DNA of 64,000 nucleotides from contig OZ024742.1 of assembly GCA_964016885.1 (NCBI GenBank), positions 359,208,360 through 359,272,359 of the forward strand, read 5' to 3'. The notes below the pieces were generated by a model. It did no database searches. It had not been told where the DNA came from and saw only the letters and a list, made by a program, of their open reading frames with translations. Of the stretch, positions 55,570 to 64,000 are shown piece after piece. The stretch comes from Eledone cirrhosa. Its lineage: Eukaryota > Mollusca > Cephalopoda > Octopoda > Eledonidae. The position numbers were made by a program, and so were the translations under genes. Each line of letters starts with the position of its first letter. The first letter of the stretch is position 1.

Positions 55570-57640
55570 GACTTGGATATTAACTGTAGCAATAGACATA
55601 TTTATTATAAATGGGGAAATGCCATTTATAGATAAAGTGTGCATCGTAGTCAAAAGTTAGAATATGTGTTGTAGAGTGGATAGAAAATACATCAAATTGA
55701 ATTGGACAAAATTGACAATCTCATGCTGTAATGCCGTATGTCATATTTTCTTCATAAAGTTCTCATGAAAAATCCTTTTAAAACACTCTGCAAATCAGCT
55801 ACTTCTATACACTACTTGAAATATATGCAAAAGAAGTATTCCTGAAAAAGTAATGGAATTTGTTGATTTGTCCCTTTCAGCAAAGTGCAGAGTTTTCACT
55901 CAATTTAATAATAAAAAAAGAAACGAAGAAATCTACAACACCGTTTATATATGTAGATTTAAAGAAGTGAATATGAGGAAAATAACACTATACCATTGCA
56001 AGTCATATGAGTATGTATATGTGTGTGTGTAGACAACGAATATAAATTTAATTCTTTCTAGAAGCAAGTACTTGACACAGAAGTTGAAGATATCAAGTAG
56101 TATCCATGATATAAGTGGAATTATCACATTTCACACTAAGCATACACTAACAAATGAAAACCTAAAGCATAACATTTCTCTATATACGTATTACCAAATG
56201 TTTATAATGCTATTATCAAAAAATAGCAAAGTTTGATTGCTGCTGTTAAATAAATAAGTTTTAGCGATAACTATCTTGAGGAAGACATAGTAAAGGAAAA
56301 TATTATTAATCATTATAAGTATAGAAGTTAGACGAAAAAGTGTTATATATAATTTATAGCAGTCTCTCTACCAATATATTTTTACAAGCTTTCTGTTAAC
56401 ACTCTAACAAATCTTGTTATTAATCTGGAATATAGTATATAATTCATATTATACATACGGCTCTTTTCTATCCATTACAATCGTTCGATAATTGGAAAGG
56501 AGAAAATAAGAATAATTTGTGAAGCTTTAATTTTATATAAATATCTTTACTTTCTGTATCGAGTACTGTATTTCGTCATGTCCAGTCTGTTTATATTTAT
56601 ATATATTGACTGTAGCTCTTTACCAAGTATAGAACATTCCACACGGATGGAATAATACAATCTGAATATAAGAATTCACAACATAAATATATCTACTGTG
56701 AATTCGCACTATTACATCAATAACATATTTGAAATGTCTCATTCAAAACACTCTGTATTAGCTAATGGCGGGATTATTACTTTATTATATCAACACGAGA
56801 ATAATTTATAGATAATGTTTTCTGATTTATAACACAAAGGAATCAATTAACTGATAAAGAGACAAAACTGATTCAAGTGGATCTTTATCATATTGTAAAA
56901 AAAATACCAAATGCCGGGAATTTACAAAAATTTCGATACCGCTTTAAAAACACCATAAGTCTTTTTGTAATTATAATGAAATTTGTTTCGTTCGACAAGA
57001 TAAAATTATCTTGACAGTTAGACTGCCATTCATATAAAATAGTTTTATCAAATTTTATCACTAACATATATAGCATTTCTAGAATCAACACGGCGAATTC
57101 TACTTTAATCAGCTCAGTGTCACAAAACCTAACATAGATGAAAGCTCACACACATAAACCTTAAGGCATAAAGATCACAAATTATGGTTTATTTATAATC
57201 ATAAATGTAGATTAATAAAGTCCGCAAAATCTGAATTTAATTAAGAAAAAAAAACGAATTCAATTATGAACCATAATGCATGCAGTTATTCTCCGAATAA
57301 AAGGAAACCCTCCGTAGTTTAAGATAAAGTGTTCGTAGGATTCACAATAAAATGGTTTGTTATATATTCAGCTAATTATCGCAACATTTGGAGTTTGCAA
57401 ATACAATTATGACAATAACCACGTCCAGAATTAATAATTTCCGTTCATTGGTGATCCCAGATGAAGCCATATATATAAATGCCTCCGACCATTATAACCT
57501 GTTTTCTAGGATCAGACGTTTTTCTGAAACGGCATGATATATAACTAGAACGCAATTAATAATATTTTATGATAATATGGTGCGTTGAATGTAGCCGTAA
57601 AAGCATCATTTGGTCTTAATTCAACCTTTTAACACTTTAT
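55570..57640. other. No recognisable feature
   Basis: AT-rich, about 2 kb, with no supported frame, RNA or repeat end. Confidence 0.5.
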
Positions 57641-57679
57641 AAAGAACCATGGTCATGTGGTTATAATGTCTCATGAAAA

Positions 57680-57866
57680 TTTGATGGACAGATAGAAGGC
57701 CCAGGTGCTGACCACAAGCAAGATGGTTGGATAACATCGATGAGCTTGGCTGGTCATGCCTGGGGATCCAGACGGAGCAGTTGAAGACGGTTGCTTCTGA
57801 CAAGGCCCGTTGGAAGGAGTGTTTGGGGACCCTGTCAGAAGAAGAAGAAGAAGAAGAAGAAGAAGA
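57680..57866 (+). pseudogene. LINE RT C-terminal fragment and (GAA)n
   Basis: A frame reads RRPRC (stop) PQARWLDNIDELGWSCLG, IQTEQLKTVASDKARWKECL and GTLS, the terminal GRPR-x-RW-D-D-L...A-DR-RW motif of a LINE ORF2. A (GAA)9-10 microsatellite follows (57838-57866), probably the LINE tail. Confidence 0.65.
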
Positions 57867-57869
57867 ACC

Positions 57870-58430
57870 ACGAATCCACTGAAATCTTCAAATAGAATTG
57901 TTATGAGAGAAATCATTCTATGATAACTTTAGAAGTTCCATGAGCAGTTACAATGCTAATCATCTGTTTAACACAACCAATTCATGTCCTCCATACATGT
58001 AACTGTATCAGTGGGTTATTTGTTAGGCAAATTCCTTATACTGCGCTAACGAATACTTAGATAACAACCCTAGAAGAGGTTCGTACTGTGGGATGTCTGG
58101 GCATGATTTTCAAATTTGGAGTTATAAGCCTATCAATCTCATAATTAGCCGATAAACAATAGTTTCACAATCGCATTGTAGAACCATATTCGGCTCCTGA
58201 GAGACATCGTGCCCATATATTTTTATACGCATTAAATCGATCTTTCATCTAGTATCTTGATGACGTTATACAAGTTGTCTTTCAAATTTCCGTTAGCAAT
58301 TGTGTATACCTCTAAAGTTGGGAATTTTTCTCGAAGTATTTTAAGATTTGAACTTAACTTTTAGTCTTTAATCTTCTTTTCAATATGCTATGAAAGTTTG
58401 TTATTCTATGGATATGCTTAACCGATAAAC
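57870..58430. other. No recognisable feature
   Basis: AT-rich sequence. Nothing supported. Confidence 0.45.
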
Positions 58431-58478
58431 ATAAAGTATAAGTTAACATGTTAAAATTTATTTCGTTTATTCATAGTC

Positions 58479-58537
58479 GCTGTTATATATATTTCGGTGA
58501 TAATCATTTTGCAACAGCTATGACCTCATCGGACAGC
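58479..58537 (-). ncRNA. Hammerhead-ribozyme-like motif, left arm
   Basis: Minus strand: GCTGT (stem I), CCGATGA (one change from CTGATGA), stem II GGTCATAG/TTATCACC with one C-C mismatch, GAAA, stem III AT-ATAT-AT, A as H17, then ACAGC, which pairs perfectly with GCTGT. The core change U4 to C probably impairs cleavage. Confidence 0.6.
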
Positions 58538-58792
58538 TAGAATTTGAACAGAAAAATAAAGAAATATAATATGAAATAAAGCTTCATTCTGTTGTTTTGA
58601 TTCATTGATATGTTCCGGGATGAATTTTTGTGTTGCTTCTCAAGTCAATGGTAGCATATATATGTGTATATGCTACCTTTGCCTTGAGAAAACAACACCA
58701 AATTTCAGCACAGAGCATATAAAAAAAAGATCGAAATAACAGAAGTAAGCTTTATTCCACTGTTTTTTTTTCTGTTTTATGTTCAAATTCTA

Positions 58793-58850
58793 GATGTCTG
58801 ATGAGGTCATAGATGTTGCATAATGTTTTCGCTGAAATATGTATAACAGC
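58793..58850 (+). ncRNA. Hammerhead-ribozyme-like motif, right arm
   Basis: GATGT (stem I), CTGATGA (58798-58804, perfect core), a weak stem II starting GGTCATAG, GAAA (58834-58837), stem III AT-ATGT-AT, A (58845) as H17, then ACAGC, pairing four of five positions. The core is intact but stem II has decayed, the opposite of the left arm. Confidence 0.55.
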
Positions 58851-59004
58851 GACTATGAATAACCGAAATTAATTTTAACCTGTTGTCTTACACTTCTTAT
58901 TTATAAATATACTCCGGCGTAAATTGATCCACCTGCGCACTTCGTCAAGTGTTCTATCCTGCATTCTGAGGTGTCGGTAACTAACCAACACATACTCGAA
59001 TTAA

Positions 59005-59009
<5 letters not shown>

Positions 59010-59045
<36 letters not shown>
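59010..59045. repeat. (TA)n microsatellite
   Basis: About 36 bp of TA. Confidence 0.9.
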
Positions 59046-59048
<3 letters not shown>

Positions 59049-59357
59049 GAGAGGAAAAAGATTTCTTTCAATAGAAAATACCTGAAGAGATTCTTTCAGT
59101 ATAATATCAAAGCATTTATTGATAAAGTGGATATTTCCGCATTTAATAATACCGGTTTCAGCATTGTATGCTTTTTAAACTGTGGATATGTATAATGCAG
59201 TTATGTTGCATATTTAAACGAATAATAAAAGGGGGAAGAACATTTATTAGTTTTAACATACATATTTAGAGAGGAGAGTTTATATGTATATATATATAAA
59301 ATAAATATATGTATATAAATATATAAAACAAATATATATATATATATATTTGTTTTT

Positions 59358-59616
59358 CAAGGTTTTTGATATGAAATCGTGTGTTGAAACACATATTGTT
59401 ATACTTGGGGAGGGGCATATTGTTATAATATAGCCAGAAATAATAACAGAACACACTCACTGTTTGGTTTGCGTTGGTTTTCGCTTGATAAACTTTTATT
59501 GCCAAATAAATTAACTATGGAGATATAAAAGATATAGAAGCGAAAACCAACCCAAACCAAACAGTGAGTGTGTTCTGTTATTATTTCTGGCAATATTATA
59601 ACAATATGACCCTTCC
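59358..59616. mobile_element. Inverted pair of PLE-1 pLTR scraps
   Basis: Left arm (minus, 59358-59490): CAAGGTTTTTGATATGAAAT, TATACTTGGGGAGGGGCATA, CAGAACACACTCACTGTTTG, TTTTCGCTT. Right arm (plus, 59541-59616): GCGAAAACCAACCCAAACCA, CAGTGAGTGTGTTCTGTTAT. Both are the pLTR and 5' start (MPLPKYNN) of PLE-1. The ~50-bp spacer is TTTTATTGCCAAATAAATTA-like. Confidence 0.85.
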
Positions 59617-59676
59617 AATCTGCATACAGTCGTGTCGGTAAACAACAAACATATACTCAAAATTTATATATATAAA

Positions 59677-59940
59677 TGGAAAAAATTAAACGAAATTTCA
59701 TTTCTCACTCTTAGTACGTCTGTTACTTAAATATAAGTATGTATATGTACATACATATTTGTATACAGACGTACAGTAGTATGTATATATATACATGCAC
59801 ACATATATATATGTACGTATGGATTCACCGAACATTTATTATAATGCTCGGTTTGTTTGTAAACAAACATCCCGAATTAAGCCGTACAGTGTTTAGCAAC
59901 CATCGTTGCCCTTTTGTTCAACACTGACAAAGGAACGATA
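59677..59940 (+). repeat. Dispersed repeat V, copy 3
   Basis: Full-length relative of 8583-8830: TTTCTCACTCTTAGTACGTC, CCGAACATTTATTATAATGC, GTTTGTTTGTAAACAAACAT to ACACTGACAAAGGAACGATA, then a TA array. Confidence 0.85.
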
Positions 59941-59954
59941 TATATATATATATA

Positions 59955-60018
<64 letters not shown>
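59938..60018. repeat. (TA)n microsatellite
   Basis: About 80 bp of TA at the 5' border of PLE-2. Confidence 0.95.
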
Positions 60019-60023
<5 letters not shown>

Positions 60024-60099
60024 AACCTAACCCTAACATACAGGTAACCCATTTTTAAAACAAACTAAAACTCACACACCACACTCACAACAAATAACA

Positions 60100-61070
60100 A
60101 AATGTATCAAAACGTCCAACATACTCCCAGCAAAACTATGACGATAATCCCAGAACCGATAGACAAAACTATAACCCTAATAAAAAAAAAACTGAATGTC
60201 CCCCAACACAAGACAGGACCCTATCCGCAGATCACAACCCACACAAAACCTATTCCAAAACCGTAGACCCCAACCCACACAAAGGAACAAAATTTACAAC
60301 CCGGACCATCAACAAACCGAACCTCAATACGTCCGAAACTTCTATAAAAAACCACACAACATCGGAAAGGCCATTAGATATAATAATACCCATGAAAAAA
60401 CAATTCACAAAAATCGTTTTTTATACCAAGGCTACAGGACCCACGACACCCGGTGGTACAAACCGATTTTGAAAAACCTAAAATAATCAACCTTTCAAAT
60501 ACAATCTTCTCAGCCCAACAAATTAAAATTCTCTCCAAAGGACTGAAATTCACACGAACACCACAATACTCTAACCTTAATGAGATAAATGACGATATCT
60601 CACACTTCTGTAGAAAATTACGTCTCACAGAGGAATTCTTTGACAAGGAGAATAAAAACCAATCAATTGTACGGAATAAAAGCAGCTACAACCCCAAAAA
60701 GGCTAGGAACAGAGTTCTGGACAAATTTTCTGACCTCATAGTAACTTTTCCATACCATTAACTATGCGCAACCTAAACCCAAACCCAACACGAGTAGAAG
60801 GGAATGGAAGATTATCCATGAACTAAAAAACAATACTGAAAGTACAATTAAGGAAGCGGACAAGAGATGTACTGTCGTCAATATGGATGCTGAACAATAT
60901 AAAAATTCTATGTTCTCCCTCTTACAAGATACTAACTACTATGAAAGAGTAAAAAGCTACCAGCAATCAAAAACGATGACCAGATTAAACACATTCATTT
61001 GACGAGTCCAGGAAGACTTAACTAAAAAGGAACGCGATTATTTAACACATTTTGAATACAAAACCAGCAA
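60100..61070 (+). pseudogene. PLE-2 N-terminal region (broken)
   Basis: Overlapping frames give INLSNTIFSAQQIKILSKGL, KFTRTPQYSN and DDISHFCRKLRLTEEFFDKE (60453-60761), then WKIIHELKNNTESTIKEADK with VVNMDAEQY (the PLE A-D-K-V-V-x-M-D block) and the YERV-like region to ~61005, where a TGA interrupts. N-S-T-F-x-Q-x-LLSKGL is the familiar start of PLE proteins. The more N-terminal frame (60196-60486) is Gln/Asn/Arg-rich. At least two frame breaks. Confidence 0.75.
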
Positions 61071-61930
61071 CCTTTACGGACCTTCGAAGATCCACAAGTG
61101 TAAAATAATTAACAATAGCGGTAAACAATCCACCACAACCTGCGTTAACACACAACACCCCACATACCTTAAATTAACACCAATTGTAGCGGGCCCACAA
61201 TGTGAAACACACAGACTGAGCAACTTTATAGACATACTACTAAAACCAATTCTCAAACACATAGCAAGCCTTGTAAGAGACGATCTGGACCTCTTTAAAC
61301 CACCTCCCCAAACATGTCAACAACGACACTATTATTGTGTCTTTCGATGTAATAAATCTCTACACAGCAATCCCACACCAATACGGACTAGAAGCAATAT
61401 GATTCTGGCTAGAGAAATATCCCAATGAGATACCTGACAGAATAGAAAAAAGCTTCATCACCGAGGGATTAAAATTTATTTTACAGAACAACTTTTTTGA
61501 TTTCGATGGCAGTATTTACAAGCAAATATCGGGGACTGCGATGGGTACAAAATCCGCTCCAACTTATGCCAACTTAGTCATGGGATACTTAGAAGTCCAG
61601 ATATATGAACAGTCCAAATCAAAATACGGATTTGAACTTCCACAAATGTTTATAAGAGAATTTGAAACGCTACTTGGATGATTGTTTCATTCTTTGGTCT
61701 CACACACTCGACCAACTAAATGATTTCAAACATTTAATTAACGGCATCAATAACCACATCCAATTCACAATTGAATACAGCCAAGATCAACTCCCATTTC
61801 TGGACATCTTAATCACAAAAAAGACACAAATATTGAAACTGACATACACTACAAACCAACAGATTCCAAACAAACCTGCTATTCACCCCCGACCATCCAA
61901 AGCACATGAAGACGAATATCCCTTTTAATC
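61071..61930 (+). pseudogene. PLE-2 reverse transcriptase (broken)
   Basis: In order: SNLYGPSKIHK, PIVAGPQCETHRLSNFID, LLKPILKHI, then after a shift IVSFDVINLYTAIP (motif A, Asp present), a TGA after YGLEAI, ISGTAMGTKSAPTYANLVMG (motif B), then after another shift KRYLDDCFILW (motif C, intact DD), HIQFTIEYSQDQLPFLDIL (thumb) and TNQQIPNKPAIHPRPSKAHE. Catalytic residues are all visible, so the decay is by indels and stops. This is the classic Penelope/Poseidon-type motif set. Confidence 0.85.
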
Positions 61931-62375
61931 TAGCAAGAAGAATTTGCACAATTGTTTCCAATTGTGAAACGTGAATGAAAGACTTCAAGAAATAAAGGAA
62001 ATTCTGCTCGAAAGACAGTACCCACCATTACTAATAAATAATGGAATAGAAAGGGCTAAAGCAATAGGCATTGATGAATTACGAAAACAGAAATAAATTC
62101 AATGTACGTCCGATATTCTATCATATATCTCAACACACAACCCATGAAATGCGGAAGTTTACAACATTATTCACAAGAACATGCCCCTATTGAAATAAGA
62201 CCCAAGAATGTAAAAGGCCCTTGAAACACACAAAATAATCAAAAGCAAAAGACAAAAGAAATCACTAAAAACATTACTCACCAATGCCAAATTACCTACC
62301 TCAAACCCACAACCAACTGTCAAAAAATGTGGCCGCTCTAATTGTGGAACCTGCACTCTTCTCATTGAAGGCAAC
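61931..62375 (+). pseudogene. PLE-2 thumb-to-nuclease connector (broken)
   Basis: Multiple frames: RLQEIKEILLERQYPPLLIN, NGIERAKAIGIDELRK, then THKIIKSKRQKKSLKTLLTN and KKCGRSNCGTCTLLIEG, the Cys-rich C-x-x-x-x-CGTC finger that precedes the nuclease in PLEs. Several stops (for example near 62096 and 62150). Confidence 0.7.
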
Positions 62376-62723
62376 ATGTATACATTTCAATCAGGACAGA
62401 ATTTTGCTGTAAAAAATCACTTCACTTGCTCATTAAAAAATGTTCTTTATGCCATTAAATGTAAAGGATTCAATGAAGATTATATAGGACAAACTAAACT
62501 CACACTCAGAAACAGAATGACAATTCATCGCCAACAATTACGAGACCCTACCACAAGACAGATACCACTCAGTGCACCTCTAGACATATGCACAAGTAAT
62601 AAGACACCCAAATTCCAAGTCTTCCCATTTTATCTTTGCGCTGACAATACAACAGAACAAATACGAATAAATAAGGAAAATATGTTTATTCAAAAATATA
62701 GACCAGCATTAAATACAGTTTAA
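62376..62723 (+). pseudogene. PLE-2 GIY-YIG endonuclease domain
   Basis: A 115-codon open frame: MYTFQSGQNFAVKNHFTCSL, NVLYAIKCKG (the IY half), EDYIGQTKLTLRNRMTIHRQ (YIG, catalytic Arg, His), QLRDP and FPFYLCADNTTEQIRINKEN-MFI to TAA. All hallmark positions appear intact. In the parent element it would nick DNA for target-primed reverse transcription. It is the least damaged domain of PLE-2. Confidence 0.85.
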
Positions 62724-63815
62724 TATACATTATGTCAACACCATAACATGCTAACCATCCAAACAGGCACATACATACACACACACATAACATCTTTTAT
62801 TTTCGAAAATAAAAACAAGAGCTAAATAAACTTTAACATACGTTAATACTCAAACACCTCAACATGCTAAACACACCCCCACACACACATAACTCCCTCC
62901 CCCATTTCTACGAACGGAATCATTTTCCTACACACACAAAAGAATATATATATCTTCTCTCCATCTTAACATGCTAACCATACTCCCACACACACATATA
63001 ACACCCATACACACACACACAACTCCCTCCGCCATTTCTACTAATAGAATCATCTTCCTACACACACACACACACACACCAGCACACAAATAAACATACA
63101 TATTTCTACTTTCTTTATTTCAATAGAAAGTCTGAATGTTGACATCCCGGCACACCAGCCATATTCACTGAACCAGAACAATTCTCCCCATCCCGTTTTT
63201 CTTGACCATTATCTTTTGTTTGGCACAAAATTCTCTAAATGGCTACAAAAGAAATTCCCAAATACAGGCACGAAATTTAATGTAATCGTTCACGTGATAG
63301 TCATAATTTCATTTATAACCAATCAAATTACATTTATGAAAAAAGTCTTCGTGAGCCACTTTTTTTAAGTAAATAGAAATTTAACCACAAACTGGCGCGA
63401 TAGCTGATGTGCTTCAACCAACCAAAATTCACTCATATATGAAAAAACAATCTGAGCCCCCCCCCCCCCCACCTTTTTTTTAAAGGCAAATATAATAAGA
63501 ACTTTGTAACGCGAACTGGCGCGAAATTTATTATACTTATTCTCATGACAGTCATCAACCAACCAAATTACTTAGCATTTCAAGCCACTTTTTTCCATAT
63601 GAAGCAGAAGTGAGAAAAATCACAAAACCTCCAGTTCAATTCTACTTTAGAAAAGTACAAGCACTGCGGAACCGGTAAAGGAACCAAATAAATATATTTA
63701 AAAAAAAACGACTCCAGTTTCATTTTCGATTTCAATTTTTTTCCTTATACTTTCACTCGTGTAAGACGCCTCGTTTTCTTTCATTTTGTAAAAAAGCCTC
63801 ACTTTCTTATATATA
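62724..63815 (+). mobile_element. PLE-2 3' UTR and pLTR
   Basis: CA-rich with a duplicated block (AACTCCCTCCCCCATTTCTA-CGAACGGAATC and AACTCCCTCCGCCATTTCTA-CTAATAGAATC, ~130 bp apart), then the pLTR proper from about 63110 (CTTTATTTCAATAGAAAGTC) to CTCACTTTCTTATATATA. 7369-7905 is its inverted relative. The hammerhead-like block near 63635-63680 is decayed (TTAGAAAAGTACAAGCACTG-CGGAACCGGTAAAGG). A C run lies at 63458-63471. Confidence 0.75.
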
Positions 63816-63829
63816 TATATATAACGAAG

Positions 63830-63918
63830 GAAATGTGGTAAGGAACCAGATGGACCATAACGCACAAGAGTACTCAATACTTAGGGTAGTAGAGTGGGTA
63901 ATAGGAAAAAGTATGACC
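63830..63918. other. Unassigned flank
   Basis: CAGATGGACCATAACGCACA and GAGTACTCAATACTTAGGGT echo 49835-49875, so it is probably another dispersed repeat. Confidence 0.4.
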
Positions 63919-63981
63919 CCGACGGCATAGCTCAAGCCGTTTCGTCGGCTTGATTTCTGGACGTCCAGAAATAGCCGTCGG
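63919..63981. repeat. Three-way-junction inverted repeat
   Basis: Outer stem CCGACGGC (63919-63926) with GCCGTCGG (63974-63981); inside it a hairpin CAAGCCG-TTTCGT-CGGCTTG (63933-63952) and a loop-less palindrome ATTTCTGGAC/GTCCAGAAAT (63953-63972). All three helices are perfect. More complementary sequence (CGGAACGGCTTAAGC) follows to the window end, so the structure may extend beyond it. Confidence 0.8.
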
Positions 63982-64000
63982 AACGGCTTAAGCTCCTCCG

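Larger units (their letters stand above)
58440..58890. mobile_element. Inverted pair of hammerhead-bearing repeats
   Basis: The left part (58450-58580: TTCATAGTCGCTGTTATATA... GAATTTGAACAGAAAAAT) and the right part (58770-58870: TTTATGTTCAAATTCTAGAT... AACAGCGACTATGAATAAC) are diverged reverse complements around a ~190-bp centre with its own palindrome TAGCATATATATGTGTATATGCTA. Looks like a head-to-head solo pLTR or retrozyme pair without coding sequence. Confidence 0.65.

Noticed and set aside
60022..60042. Telomere-like CCTAACCCTAAC near the start of PLE-2
   Set aside because: Only two units. PLEs can associate with telomeres, but this is too short to mean anything.

Overview
The window looks like an intergenic, transposon-saturated piece of an animal genome, most likely a coleoid cephalopod (octopus type). 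This rests on many copies of a tRNA-related SINE with a GTTCAAATCCC B box and the 3' end CTGGCCTTGTGCC...AGTAGAAACAATTATT, long (TA)n arrays, abundant Penelope-like elements (PLEs), and CR1-, Tx1/L1- and RTE-like LINE remnants. I recognise no host gene. All long coding similarity belongs to retroelements or DNA transposons, and every copy is broken by stops or frameshifts.

Layout. 1-6 kb: dispersed repeats and a cluster of SINEs. 6-10.5 kb: a MITE-like element, a ~288-bp near-perfect palindrome, solo PLE pseudo-LTR (pLTR) pieces, then a ~700-bp TA array. 10.5-15.8 kb: a Helitron end, then a nearly complete PLE on the minus strand (PLE-1) with two ~520-bp direct pLTRs, reverse transcriptase (RT), C-terminal GIY-YIG nuclease and an inverted pLTR scrap. 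16.5-18.2 kb: a second RT/GIY-YIG remnant. 19.6-23.2 kb: a hammerhead-like motif, duplications, TA arrays, a palindromic pLTR and a LINE end. 23.3-26.2 kb: a third PLE (PLE-3), 5' truncated and flanked by ~360-bp inverted pLTRs. 27.6-30.7 kb: a CR1-like LINE. 30.7-31.4 kb: a GC-rich patch. 32.5-37.3 kb: a Tx1/L1-like LINE on the minus strand. 38.4-40.7 kb: a duplicated segment with a SINE at the joint, then a 45-bp minisatellite with a 134-bp higher-order period. 41.8-46.2 kb: Helitron termini and two complete Helitron footprints. 46.2-51.1 kb: hammerhead-like motifs, an RTE-type LINE end, a 20-bp minisatellite and a hAT remnant. 51-58 kb: AT-rich with little recognisable. 58.4-63.8 kb: hammerhead-like motifs, an inverted PLE-1 scrap and another PLE (PLE-2, plus strand) with its 3' pLTR. 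A three-way-junction inverted repeat closes the window.

The most notable signal is a set of type-I hammerhead-ribozyme-like motifs (CTGANGA, stem II, GAAA, a minimal stem III, H17, then a stem I partner). Stem I changes sequence between loci but keeps pairing. One motif lies in each arm of the inverted pLTRs of PLE-3. Hammerheads in PLE pLTRs are known from other eukaryotes; their density, paired arrangement and persistence in solo pieces here are worth testing. All family names come from motifs read by eye, with no database search.
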